Source: Candidatus Soleaferrea massiliensis AP7 (GTDB lineage Bacteria > Bacillota > Clostridia > Oscillospirales > Ruminococcaceae). From it: DNA of 64,000 nt. Each line of letters begins with the position of its first letter. Position 1 is the first letter of the stretch. The notes beneath the pieces are model-generated. The model saw only the letters and a list, made by a program, of their open reading frames with translations. It searched no databases and was not told where the DNA came from. Location: assembly GCF_000820765.1 (NCBI RefSeq), contig NZ_CCYH01000010.1:24350-88349 (forward strand), read 5' to 3'. A program made the translations under genes and the position numbers. Below, piece after piece: positions 26,144-33,957 of this stretch.

Positions 26144-27679
26144 TTGTATATCCTGACAGCAAAGCAGATGAAAACCGTAGAGAATGAGGCCAACCGGATG
26201 GGGGCCGCCTTCCTGGATTTGATGGAAAACGCGGGCACGGCGGCGTTCAATGTCATCCGTAAGCAGAACGCGGTGGAGAATATGAACTGCTCGGTCTTCT
26301 GCGGAAAGGGAAACAACGGCGGAGACGGCTTTGTCGTCGCGCGCAAGCTTTCGCAGATGGGCGCGAATGTGCTCATCCTGCTGACCGACGGCATCCCGCA
26401 GACGACCGAGGCATATGAAATGTATCTGGTTGCCAAGCAGCTCGACATCCATATCAGTGACGCGGATGTCGATCTTGGTGCGGTTTACGGGTTCATCAAG
26501 AAGAGCGACATCATTGTCGATGCCGTTTACGGCACCGGCTTTAAAGGCGCGCTCAGCGAGAAGGCAATCAAGATCACCGATATCATCAACGCCAGCAAGG
26601 CGCAGGTCTATGCGCTGGACATTCCCAGCGGCGTCAGCGCGGATGAGTGCACGGTGGATGAAAGAGCTGTCAGGGCCGACTGCACCATCGTATTCGACAG
26701 CTATAAATATGCGCATGTCTCAAATGTCAGCAAGCACCAGTGCGGCCGCATCGAGCTCAAATCGATCGGAATTCCGGAGGACGCCCATCTCGCGGTTAAA
26801 ACAAAAGCGCAGCTGATCGATGAAGATATGGTCTTTTCGGCGGTGAAAAAACGACGGGACGACGCCAACAAGGGCACCTATGGCAAGCTGATGAATGTCA
26901 GCGGAAGCTTCGGCATGACCGGCGCGGCGGTGATGTCCACAAAGGCCGCGCTGCGGGTAGGGACGGGCCTTGTCACAGCCGCGTCCCCGGAGAGCCTGAT
27001 CCTGCCGCTGGCCGGGCATCTTGTCGAGGCCACGATGCTGCCGCTTCCGGAAACAGAAGGGCATCTGGTAGCATCTGATGCGCACACCCTGCTGGCCGAG
27101 AAGCTGCAGGGCTATTCGGCCTGCCTGATTGGCTGCGGCATGGGTGTGAACGACAATACCCATGAAAACCTCACGCATCTGATCAGGAACTGTGAAAAAC
27201 CATTGATTATCGATGCGGATGGCATAAATTTGATCGCGCGGAATATAAATATACTGAAAGAGAGAAAGGCCCCGGTCATCCTGACGCCGCATATGGGGGA
27301 AATGGCGCGGCTGCTCGAATGCAGCGTGCAGAACCTGCAGCGGTATAAGCTCGAAGCCGCGCTGAAATTCGCGAAGAAATTCGGCGTCGTGCTGGTGCTC
27401 AAGGATTATAATACGGTGGTGACCACGCCGGATGGACGGCTGTACTTCAATTCAACCGGGAATCCGGGACTTGCAAAGGGCGGCAGCGGGGACATCCTGG
27501 CCGGTATGATCGCGGGCTTTGCAGCGCAGGGAATCGATCCCGCTATGGCTGCGTGCGCCGGCGTCTATCTGCACGGGCTTGCCGCGGACCGCTGCGCGCT
27601 GCGCAAAAGCCAGTACGGCATGCTCCCGACCGATATCCTGGATGATCTGTGCGCGGTCTTTCTGGAACATCAACGTTAA
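26144..27679 (+). CDS. nnrD: Bifunctional NAD(P)H-hydrate epimerase / ADP-dependent NAD(P)H-hydrate dehydratase
   Basis: Repairs NAD(P)HX, the hydrated damaged cofactor: the N-terminal half epimerises R and S forms, the C-terminal half dehydrates the S form using ADP. Start is TTG 26144, supported by AGGAGG eight bases upstream. Of 511 residues, about 1-215 are the YjeF_N epimerase (VFCGKGNNGGDGFVVARKL, YALDIPSGVSAD) and about 225-505 the carbohydrate-kinase-like dehydratase (GTYGKLMNVSGSFGMTGAAV, ILTPHMGEMARLL, NPGLAKGGSGDILAGMIAGF). Located after acpS and before a lipoprotein gene and ndoA, a conserved Firmicutes neighbourhood. Confidence 0.93.
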   Translation: MYILTAKQMKTVENEANRMGAAFLDLMENAGTAAFNVIRKQNAVENMNCSVFCGKGNNGGDGFVVARKLSQMGANVLILLTDGIPQTTEAYEMYLVAKQLDIHISDADVDLGAVYGFIKKSDIIVDAVYGTGFKGALSEKAIKITDIINASKAQVYALDIPSGVSADECTVDERAVRADCTIVFDSYKYAHVSNVSKHQCGRIELKSIGIPEDAHLAVKTKAQLIDEDMVFSAVKKRRDDANKGTYGKLMNVSGSFGMTGAAVMSTKAALRVGTGLVTAASPESLILPLAGHLVEATMLPLPETEGHLVASDAHTLLAEKLQGYSACLIGCGMGVNDNTHENLTHLIRNCEKPLIIDADGINLIARNINILKERKAPVILTPHMGEMARLLECSVQNLQRYKLEAALKFAKKFGVVLVLKDYNTVVTTPDGRLYFNSTGNPGLAKGGSGDILAGMIAGFAAQGIDPAMAACAGVYLHGLAADRCALRKSQYGMLPTDILDDLCAVFLEHQR

Positions 27680-27775
27680 GGCCTCCCTTCCAACTCCCGC
27701 CGCGGGAAGGGTGCGAACCGGGCATGTCCCGGCGGCCTTTCAAAATCGCTGGCGGCAGCGGAGGATGGTTTTTGC

Positions 27776-28333
27776 ATGAAGAGATTAGCGGTCTTTTTGT
27801 CGATGGTTCTGTTGACGGTCTTTTTTACCGGCTGTTCCGGCGGCGACTCATCCGGCGGATCGGGCGGAAAGAACAGCTCAATTCCGCCCGCGGTCAGCGA
27901 AGCGTACGGCGGCGCATACAACACCACGGCGAACATCAAATACCGGGATATCACGGCACAGGCGGTCTTTACCAAGGACGCCGGCGGCACCGCGACGGTC
28001 ACCTTTACAAGCCCGGATTCCCTCAAGGACATCAAGTTTGTCTACACCGAGCAGCTTGTGACCGTATCGTATAAGGAGATGGAGTTTTCACTCGATCCCA
28101 ATTCATTTTTGGCGTCGTCCGTGACGCAGACGGTCATCTCGTCGATCGATATGGTGACCCGGCAGAACGGCGTTCGGGTTCAGCTCAAAGAATCGGGCCT
28201 TTGCGTGACCGGCGAAATGGAGACCGGCAACTTCGAGCTTGTGCTGGATAAGGAGAGCGGAAACGCGCTGCGGCTCAATGTCCCGCAGGATGAACTGGAG
28301 GTTGAGTTTGTCAACTTCAGCTTTGTCAAGTAA
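27776..28333 (+). CDS. Lipoprotein, possible LolA-like/GerS-type counterpart
   Basis: 185 residues with a clear lipoprotein signal: MKRLAVFLSMVLLTVFF then TGC, so Cys about 20 is the lipidated residue. A Gly/Ser linker follows, then a beta-rich domain (TTANIKYRDITAQAVFTKDA, VTVSYKEMEFSLDPNSF, FELVLDKESGNALRLNVP). In Bacillus a lipoprotein gene (ydcC) sits between acpS and alr-ndoA, and in clostridia GerS-like lipoproteins occupy this spot. The position and beta-sheet pattern fit a LolA-like fold, but identity is inference from context. Confidence 0.7.
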   Translation: MKRLAVFLSMVLLTVFFTGCSGGDSSGGSGGKNSSIPPAVSEAYGGAYNTTANIKYRDITAQAVFTKDAGGTATVTFTSPDSLKDIKFVYTEQLVTVSYKEMEFSLDPNSFLASSVTQTVISSIDMVTRQNGVRVQLKESGLCVTGEMETGNFELVLDKESGNALRLNVPQDELEVEFVNFSFVK

Positions 28334-28419
28334 TACGCAGCCTCATGCCGGTGCGGATATGCATTCCTGTCAGTAAACGACGGCGGCGGAGTTTTGATAT
28401 CAAGTATTCAAATAAAATA

Positions 28420-28465
28420 TGGCGGACAGTCCGGAAGAAGGGTTCCGAACTGTCCGCCTTTTTAT
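28420..28465 (+). terminator. Terminator after the lipoprotein gene
   Basis: GGCGGACAGT and ACTGTCCGCC flank a loop and are followed by TTTTT. Confidence 0.85.
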
Positions 28466-28555
28466 CTGTCTATGATACAGCAGTACACGCGGCGGCACCG
28501 TGCAGCGAATGTGCCGGACGGTGCTGAAATGATTCGGAGAGGTCGGTCGAGCCGA

Positions 28556-28602
28556 AACAGCCGGATGAAAAACAGGAATGTTTTTTATCCGGCTGTTTCC
28601 AT
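28556..28602 (+). terminator. Second hairpin in the lipoprotein-ndoA gap
   Basis: CAGCCGGATGAAAAAC pairs with GTTTTTTATCCGGCTG, followed by TTTCC; terminator-like but with a weak T-run. The 28334-28877 interval otherwise shows no convincing gene. A TACAAT hexamer near 28831 could be the -10 for ndoA. Confidence 0.5.
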
Positions 28603-28877
28603 GAATTCTGCAGGAGTGTCCGGCCACAAACGGCCTTCTTTGTTTCACAAAACGGCCGAACGCGCCGGGGCCGGGCCGGGACAAGAGTGTCAAATCGCCT
28701 GTCCCGGCAATAAGATGATAGTGGGATAGCCGCGGTCTTTTATCCCGCCGGGTTCAGGGACATTCCTTCCCGGCTTCATTCTCAGAATTTTATGAATTCG
28801 ATGATTAATCATCCGATAAACCGGCTAAAATACAATCAGAGCAGAACAAAATTTAAACAAGGCGGAGCGTGAGAAGC

Positions 28878-29234
28878 GTGACTGTCAAAAGAGGCGAAAT
28901 TTATTATGCAGATTTGAGTCCTGTCGTGGGATCTGAACAAGGCGGAGTCCGACCTGTTTTGATAGTTCAGAATGACGTGGGAAATAAATACAGCCCAACC
29001 GTGATTGCGGCTGCAATTACCAGCCAGAAGGAGAAATCCAAACTGCCGACGCATATTGAACTACGATCCATGAACTGCGGTCTCTCAAAGGATTCGGTGG
29101 TCCTGTTGGAACAGATCAGAACCATCGATAAGAAACGGCTCAAAGAGAAGATGGGCAGACTGGATGAAACCTCCATGGATATGATTAACCATGCATTGAG
29201 TATCAGTTTCGGATTGGATCCGGATCGGGAGTAA
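28878..29234 (+). CDS. ndoA: EndoA/NdoA (MazF/PemK-type) mRNA interferase toxin
   Basis: 118 residues from the GTG at 28878 ([20 protein letters not shown]), which aligns with the usual start of Bacillus NdoA; GTG 28869 is an in-frame alternative. Family signatures [35 protein letters not shown] and [16 protein letters not shown] are intact. NdoA cuts single-stranded RNA at UACAU in Bacillus. Normally ndoAI (antitoxin) lies immediately upstream and alr before that; neither is present here. Either the antitoxin is elsewhere or the toxin is controlled differently. Confidence 0.92.
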   Translation: MTVKRGEIYYADLSPVVGSEQGGVRPVLIVQNDVGNKYSPTVIAAAITSQKEKSKLPTHIELRSMNCGLSKDSVVLLEQIRTIDKKRLKEKMGRLDETSMDMINHALSISFGLDPDRE

Positions 29235-29304
29235 ATAGATCAGACGTTGAATATGCGATAGTGCATATCCGGATTGGATCGGCACTACATAGGACTTGAA
29301 AAGC

Positions 29305-29347
29305 TGCAAAAAAGAGCATCCCGCAAAAAACGGGATGCTCTTTTTCT
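29305..29347. terminator. Bidirectional terminator between ndoA and corA
   Basis: AAAGAGCATCCCG / CGGGATGCTCTTTTT hairpin with A-run and T-run on opposite sides; the two genes are convergent. Confidence 0.9.
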
Positions 29348-29357
29348 ATATTCCGGT

Positions 29358-30296
29358 TCAGAACATCTTTTTTCTCCATAAGAAGATAAAGGTGCCCAGC
29401 GTGCCCAGCAGCGAGATGCCCATGACAATCCAGAACCCGTAGGGATGCCCCTCAAACGGGACAGGCACGTTCATGCCCCAGTAGGCCGCAAAGATTGCGG
29501 GAATCGCCAGGACGATGGTCAGCGCCGCCAGTAGCTTCATGACGATGTTCAGGTTATTCGAGATGATCGACGCATAGGCGTCCATGGTGCCTGAAAGGAT
29601 GTCGCGGTAAATCGAACACATCTCGATGGCCTGTTTGTTCTCGATGATGACATCCTCCAGGATATCCTCGTCATCCGAATATTTTTTGATAAACTCCACC
29701 CTCAGCAGTTTTTCAAGCACCAGCTCGTTGCTTTTCAGCGAGGTGGAGAAGTAGACCAGGGATTTTTCCAGCGCCATCATCTGCAGAAGCTCCTTATTCC
29801 GGTAGCTTTTCTGCATTTCGGTGTGGACCCGGTTGCTGGCCGAATCGATCTGGCGCAGATAGTTTAAGTACCTGCCTGCATTCTGCAGCAGCAGCTGGAA
29901 GATGAACCGCGTTTTCTTGGCGGTGTACAGCCCGCGGATGCGTCCGTCCAGAAAGTCGCGGACCAGATGCGACGCAATCAGGCAGGTTGTGATGATGTAT
30001 TCCTCGCAGTGCACGATGCCGAAAGGCAGTGTGGTATAGACGAAGCTGTCGTTTTCCTTTTCAACGCGCGGGATGTCGACGAGGATCAGCGTCTGATGTT
30101 CCTCCTCCTCGTGTTCGATGCGGGAACGCTCCTCCTCATCCAGTGCGGCCTTGACAAGCTCCGGCAGCGCGCCGGTCGCCTGGCAGACCAGGGTGATCTC
30201 CTCTTCGGTCGGCGCGGTCAGATTGATCCAGCAGCCCGGCTCGAAGTTTTCCAGCTCCACAATCTTGCTGTTGGAGCTGCGGTAGATATTCAGCAT
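29358..30296 (-). CDS. corA: CorA-family divalent cation transporter
   Basis: 312 residues, start supported by AAAGGAG. A long soluble N-terminal domain with acidic helices (EEERSRIEHEEEEHQTLIL) precedes two C-terminal transmembrane helices. The diagnostic GMN motif (AAYWGMNVPVP, residues 274-276) lies after the first membrane helix. CorA channels admit Mg2+ and sometimes Co2+ or Ni2+. The shorter cytoplasmic domain and the start MLNIYRSSNSKIVELENFEP are typical of the clostridial CorA-like subgroup. A consensus promoter 150 bases upstream and a leader of about 140 bases suggest leader-level control. Confidence 0.9.
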   Translation of the reverse strand: MLNIYRSSNSKIVELENFEPGCWINLTAPTEEEITLVCQATGALPELVKAALDEEERSRIEHEEEEHQTLILVDIPRVEKENDSFVYTTLPFGIVHCEEYIITTCLIASHLVRDFLDGRIRGLYTAKKTRFIFQLLLQNAGRYLNYLRQIDSASNRVHTEMQKSYRNKELLQMMALEKSLVYFSTSLKSNELVLEKLLRVEFIKKYSDDEDILEDVIIENKQAIEMCSIYRDILSGTMDAYASIISNNLNIVMKLLAALTIVLAIPAIFAAYWGMNVPVPFEGHPYGFWIVMGISLLGTLGTFIFLWRKKMF

Positions 30297-30439
30297 TCTT
30301 CCGTCTCCTTTCAGGATGGAACGGGGAATGCCCTGTCACTGCTTTCCGCCGGCCCATCCATATGTAGTGTTTTGCACAAGTGCATACCCTCGAGGGTCAG
30401 CTTCCACAGTGAGTCACCTCCAACATATTAAAAAATCCA
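30297..30439 (-). promoter_or_regulatory. Long, possibly structured 5' leader of corA
   Basis: About 140 bases between the predicted start site and the AUG on the minus strand. It contains AGGTGACTCACTGTGGAAGC, CCCTCGAGGG, GCACTTGTGC and a GGATGG...CCATCC pairing that could enclose the region just before the ribosome-binding site. It does not match the M-box consensus as I know it. A regulatory RNA is a hypothesis only. Confidence 0.35.
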
Positions 30440-30445
30440 TGTCTT

Positions 30446-30474
30446 ATTATATCCGTTACGGGCGGTCTTTTCAA
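30446..30474 (-). promoter_or_regulatory. corA promoter
   Basis: Minus strand: -35 TTGAAA (30469-30474), 17 bp, perfect -10 TATAAT (30446-30451). Confidence 0.8.
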
Positions 30475-30608
30475 GCTTTTCCGACAAATTAAGACCGAAA
30501 AATCAAGCGGGAAGACTTTCGACCGGGATACGGCGCGCAGACGGTGCGGCGAAGCATTCCCCTATACAATTTGCCCGAAAAAACGGCTGGTAAACAATCT
30601 CTTTTACG

Positions 30609-30663
30609 ATATGATATGGAATATCAGCGCCGGCTGTGAAGAGCGAGACGCTTCCATATCATC
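30609..30663. repeat. Inverted repeat downstream of XRE gene
   Basis: ATGATATGGA and TCCATATCAT form a 10-bp stem with a loop of about 30 bases. No T-run follows, so it is not a classic terminator. The rest of 30475-30703 shows nothing else. Confidence 0.5.
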
Positions 30664-30703
30664 ATTTGCTGTTTGTGTCGGGTAGCAGCCATGTTTCTTT
30701 CCT

Positions 30704-31036
30704 CTATTCTTCCTGATAGAACATACCCATTAAGATCCCAACAGCGCGTTTCTGCTTAAAGATGGAAAGCCTTCGATAGGCGATCAGCAATTCCAGTTCC
30801 GCTTCCGACAGATCTTTTTGCAGAAAATGTTTCATAGAAAAAGAAACATCGGTTCGGTCAAGCAAGAAATCAGCCGAAACATCCAATTCATCACAAAGCT
30901 TTAACAAGGTACTGACACTGGGATTTGACCGTCCGCATTCAAACGCGCTGATGGTTTCCTGCGACACGCCGATTCTCATAGCCAACGCAAGCTGATTGAT
31001 ACGTTTTAATTCCCGGATTTTCAGCAGATTCTTCAT
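30704..31036 (-). CDS. XRE-family transcriptional regulator
   Basis: 110 residues. The N-terminal 65 residues are a helix-turn-helix of the Cro/CI type: LALAMRIGVSQETISAFECG then RSNPSVSTLLKLCDELDVSADFLLD. The C-terminal 45 residues (SEAELELLIAYRRLSIFKQK) are helical. Such proteins bind short inverted repeats, often their own promoter. No target is evident nearby. The flanking 31037-31330 region is AT-rich without a supported gene. Confidence 0.85.
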   Translation of the reverse strand: MKNLLKIRELKRINQLALAMRIGVSQETISAFECGRSNPSVSTLLKLCDELDVSADFLLDRTDVSFSMKHFLQKDLSEAELELLIAYRRLSIFKQKRAVGILMGMFYQEE

Positions 31037-31327
31037 GGCAGATAAGCATTTCTATCTGCGAATTTTTGAAAATTAAATAGGAAGTTCGATTTGGACGGTC
31101 TCATATCACGATCAAATATTTGCTTATTTGGATTGTAAATGTCATTCATATCATCACCCTATTAAAAGATAACATATTTCCAGTATAGTCGAGGAGAAAA
31201 AGTCTTATCTGGAATATGGTTTTTATTGGTGATGTTCCATTGAATTTGTTATGGATATCCATTGTGGCTCAGCCGTATGCCGCCGGCAGTCTTTCTGAAT
31301 GTGCTTCCGGAACACGGAGCAATGTAA

Positions 31328-31363
31328 AAAAAGAAGCTGTCCATGATGTGGACAGTTTTTTTC
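31328..31363 (+). terminator. Isolated intrinsic terminator
   Basis: AAGCTGTCC and GGACAGTTTTTTT form a hairpin followed by a T-run. No gene upstream of it on the plus strand is convincing, so it may mark a short untranslated transcript or a decayed gene. Confidence 0.65.
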
Positions 31364-31466
31364 TGATCATCGATCAAAACCTCGAACCCCGGACGCCTTT
31401 TCCAGTACCCCTCGCCGATGTTGGCACCGTCCTGTTTCAGACAGCTTCGCAAAGACTGCTTACAAA

Positions 31467-31495
31467 ATAAAAAGCACCCCGAAGGGTGCTTTAAA
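31467..31495 (-). terminator. Terminator of the zinc-ribbon gene
   Basis: AAAGCACCC-CGAA-GGGTGCTTT hairpin with TTTTATTTTG following on the minus strand, directly downstream of the zinc-ribbon stop. Confidence 0.85.
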
Positions 31496-31501
31496 AGGTC
31501 G

Positions 31502-31777
31502 TTATCTTCTGTTGCCTTCAAAACATTCGCTGCAATAAACAGGACGATCGTTTCTGGGCTCAAAAGGAACCTTGCAGGAATTTCCGCATGATGCGCAAAC
31601 AGCATCAAACATCTGTCTGGCACCGCCGCCGGAATTGTTCTTGCGCGCGCCACGGCAGGCTTTGCAACGCTGAGGCTCATTGGTGAAGCCCTTTTCAGCA
31701 AAAAACTCCTGTTCACCAGCAGTAAAAATGAATTCTTCTCCGCAATCTTTGCAGATAATAGTCTTGTCGTTGTACAT
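31502..31777 (-). CDS. Small zinc-ribbon protein with two CxxC pairs
   Basis: 91 residues. Start supported by AAAGAGG. First half: IICKDCGEEFIFTAGEQEFF...GFTNEPQRCKACR, the probable zinc-binding pattern of the zf-trcl domain; second half: VCASCGNSCKVPFEPRNDRP then VYCSECF. Eight or more cysteines in CxxC pairs can bind two zinc ions. Common in clostridia and Chloroflexi as a monocistronic gene with its own terminator; function unknown, nucleic-acid binding or zinc storage are possibilities. Confidence 0.88.
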   Translation of the reverse strand: MYNDKTIICKDCGEEFIFTAGEQEFFAEKGFTNEPQRCKACRGARKNNSGGGARQMFDAVCASCGNSCKVPFEPRNDRPVYCSECFEGNRR

Positions 31778-31885
31778 GAAAATACCTCTTTAAATTATTG
31801 CGCTCATTGGAGCGATGTTATTTATTATACTTTATTCATTCGGAAAAGTAAAGAGATATGATAGAAATTCATAAAAAATAATTTG

Positions 31886-32240
31886 TCAGCCCCCAATTTC
31901 GACATTCAGAAAAAGAGCACTTTTCAATAATGGGATTATTGGGCAGCTTTTTAATGCGTCATCTGTATAAACCTCTTTGACTTCTTTATCATACAAAGGA
32001 ATTTCTATTTTAAACCTGTCCACATATCCTCTTTCCATACAAGCATATAAAAAGGATCGTAGATGTTTGACATATGTCGCTGTCGTTACATCTGATAGAA
32101 ATTCCACTTTATTGCTCTGACTGGATTTGTGCTGTTTCTTTTCAGAGTGAGAAATTCTTCAAAAGTTTCTTTGACAGTCTATCGTTTGTATGCGTTCTCA
32201 TTGTCATTTTCATGGCGTTCACAATGATTCTATTCGGTTA
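31886..32240 (-). pseudogene. Decayed tyrosine-recombinase (phage-type integrase) gene
   Basis: Minus-strand fragments in shifted frames read as an integrase: a start-like MKMTMRTHTNDRL, then TVKETFEEFLTLKRNSTNPV (arm/core-binding N-terminus), and in another frame TYVKHLRSFLYACMERGYVD, then FKIEIPLYDKEVKEVYTDDA. The last matches the end of the SAM-like core-binding domain and the linker into the catalytic domain. The catalytic R-H-R-Y part is missing after a frameshift near 31950. It sits about 165 bases from tRNA-Lys, a usual integration site, so this is probably the relic of an integrated element. Confidence 0.65.
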
Positions 32241-32340
32241 CGCCCTATTTCATGACAAAAATAGAGCACCTGATTGTGTAATTTAGTCCCTGCAATCAGG
32301 TGCTCAATAGAACTTATGATTTCTATTTTTTACGAATAAA

Positions 32341-32399
32341 ACAAAAAAAATCGAGTGGACAAACCCAGCATTTCTGCGGACAAGCCCACTCGATTTATA
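32341..32399 (-). terminator. Terminator downstream of tRNA-Lys
   Basis: Minus strand: ATCGAGTGG and CCACTCGAT pair around a loop and are followed by TTTTTTTT. Confidence 0.85.
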
Positions 32400-32403
32400 A
32401 ATT

Positions 32404-32479
32404 TGGTGATCCATCGGAGACTCGAACTCCGGACACCCTGATTAAAAGTCAGGTGCTCTGCCAACTGAGCTAATGGATC
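32404..32479 (-). tRNA. tRNA-Lys (anticodon TTT)
   Basis: 76 bases with encoded CCA. Acceptor GATCCAT/ATGGATC with discriminator A, D-arm GCTCAGTTGGCAGAGC, anticodon stem CCTGA/TCAGG with loop CTTTTAA (anticodon TTT), T-arm CGGAG-TTCGAGT-CTCCG. All arms fold perfectly. Confidence 0.97.
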
Positions 32480-32647
32480 ATAGAACCTATTCACTTGCGA
32501 CTTTTATATTATATCAAACTGGAAAATGGATGTCAACACTTTTTTTCATAATTTTCGGCTTTTTTCCCCTAAATTTTAGGTCCGGCGTTGTTTTGGGTTT
32601 CCAGCACTTATTCTAACCGTAAAGTTCTGGATTTATGCAGAAAGGTA

Positions 32648-32676
32648 TTGACAAAGCATATGCTGAGCGGTATATT
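32648..32676 (+). promoter_or_regulatory. Promoter of GntR-ABC operon
   Basis: Consensus -35 TTGACA (32648-32653), 17-bp spacer, -10 TATATT (32671-32676). Confidence 0.85.
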
Positions 32677-32700
32677 GTATATAGTGGATATATACAATAT
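32672..32700 (+). promoter_or_regulatory. Operator: perfect 12-bp inverted repeat over the -10
   Basis: ATATTGTATATA, spacer GTGGA, TATATACAATAT. It overlaps the -10 hexamer and the start site of the operon whose first gene is a GntR-family repressor, so autoregulation is likely. Confidence 0.8.
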
Positions 32701-32718
32701 ACGGAATGGGGATGGGAT

Positions 32719-33093
32719 ATGGATATCATCATCAGCAATGCGAGCGACAAGCCCATCTATGAACAGATCGTCTCCCAGATCAAGAACCTGATCATCACCG
32801 GCAATCTGCAGGAGGGAGAGATGCTGCCTTCCATGCGGCTGCTGGCCAAAGAGCTTCGCATCAGCGTCATCACGACAAAACGGGCGTATGAGGAGCTGGA
32901 GCACGAGGGCTTTATTGAGACCGTAACCGGAAAGGGAAGCTTTGTCGCACGCAAAAACGTCGCGTTTATCAAGGAATCCCAGCTGCGTGTGGCCGAAGAA
33001 CTGATACAGAAGGCGGTTTCGGTGGCCAAGAGCAGTGGAATTGACTATGAAGAACTGGCCGAAATCCTTCGGCTGTTATTTGAGGAGGAATAA
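32719..33093 (+). CDS. GntR-family (YtrA subfamily) transcriptional regulator
   Basis: 124 residues from ATG 32719 (MDIIISNASDKPIYEQIVSQ). Winged helix: IYEQIVSQIKNLIITGNL, GEMLPSMRLLAKELRISVIT, TKRAYEELEHEGFIETVTGK. The short C-terminal tail of about 50 residues without an effector domain is characteristic of YtrA-type regulators, which control adjacent ABC exporters and often respond to cell-envelope antibiotics. It is followed after three bases by the ABC ATPase gene and preceded by a perfect palindromic operator. Confidence 0.9.
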   Translation: MDIIISNASDKPIYEQIVSQIKNLIITGNLQEGEMLPSMRLLAKELRISVITTKRAYEELEHEGFIETVTGKGSFVARKNVAFIKESQLRVAEELIQKAVSVAKSSGIDYEELAEILRLLFEEE

Positions 33094-33096
33094 TCG

Positions 33097-33957
33097 ATGG
33101 AAGATATCCTGGAAATCAAGAACCTGTGCAAGCAGTACCCCGGCTTCCGGCTGGAGGATGTCAGCTTTGCACTGCCAAAGGGGGCCATCATGGGATTTGT
33201 CGGAGAGAACGGCGCCGGAAAAACGACGACGATCAAACTGATTCTCAATCTTATCGAGCGGGACAGCGGACAAATCAAGCTGTTCGGGCAGGACAACATC
33301 AAGGATGAGCGGGCCATCAAGGAACAGGTGGGCGTTGTGTTCGACGAAGGATATTTCTACGAGGGACTCAAGCCGAAGGAGATCGGGAACGTGATGAAGG
33401 GCATCTTCAAGAGCTGGGACAGCGCGCTGTTCCACGGCTATCTGGACCGGTTCGGCCTTCCGGCAAACAAAACGATCAAGGATTACTCCAAAGGCATGCG
33501 CATGAAGCTGTCGATTGCAACCGCGCTGTCCCATCGGCCGAGGCTGCTGATCCTGGACGAGGCAACCAGCGGGCTGGACCCGATTGCGCGCAGTGAGATT
33601 CTCGACATCTTCCTGGAATTTATCCAGGATGAGGAGCATTCGATCCTGTTATCCTCCCATATCACCAGTGACATCGAGAAAATTGCCGATTATGTGACCT
33701 TTCTGCACGACGGCAGGATCATCTTCAGCAAGCCGAAGGATCAGCTGACCGAGCTGTACGGCGTACTCAGATGCGGCAAAAACGAGTTCGGCCGGATTGA
33801 CCGCGATGACATCGTCGCCTGGCGCAGCAGCGCGTTTGGCTGCGAAGCGCTCGTAAGGGACCGGTTTGCCCTGCGTGGAAAATACAGCGGTATGGTGCTG
33901 GAAAGCACGACGATTGAAGATATCATGTTATTCTATATCAAGGGGGAATTGGTGTGA
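33097..33957 (+). CDS. ABC-2 type transporter ATP-binding protein
   Basis: 286 residues. Walker A GENGAGKTTTIKLILNL, Q-loop-like VVFDEGYFYEGLKP, signature YSKGMRMKLSIA (degenerate C-loop typical of YtrB/BcrA-like ATPases), Walker B LLILDEATSGLDP, H-loop LLSSHITSD. About 80 C-terminal residues follow the ATPase core. Stop overlaps the GTG start of the permease. Probably energises export of, or resistance to, an envelope-active compound; substrate unknown. Confidence 0.9.
   Translation: MEDILEIKNLCKQYPGFRLEDVSFALPKGAIMGFVGENGAGKTTTIKLILNLIERDSGQIKLFGQDNIKDERAIKEQVGVVFDEGYFYEGLKPKEIGNVMKGIFKSWDSALFHGYLDRFGLPANKTIKDYSKGMRMKLSIATALSHRPRLLILDEATSGLDPIARSEILDIFLEFIQDEEHSILLSSHITSDIEKIADYVTFLHDGRIIFSKPKDQLTELYGVLRCGKNEFGRIDRDDIVAWRSSAFGCEALVRDRFALRGKYSGMVLESTTIEDIMLFYIKGELV

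Noticed and set aside
30297..30439. corA leader as an M-box (ykoK) magnesium riboswitch
   Set aside because: The conserved M-box core could not be aligned; kept only as an unassigned leader.
31216..31470. 84-codon frame upstream of the zinc-ribbon gene
   Set aside because: It runs through an intrinsic terminator and has no domain or ribosome-binding site.
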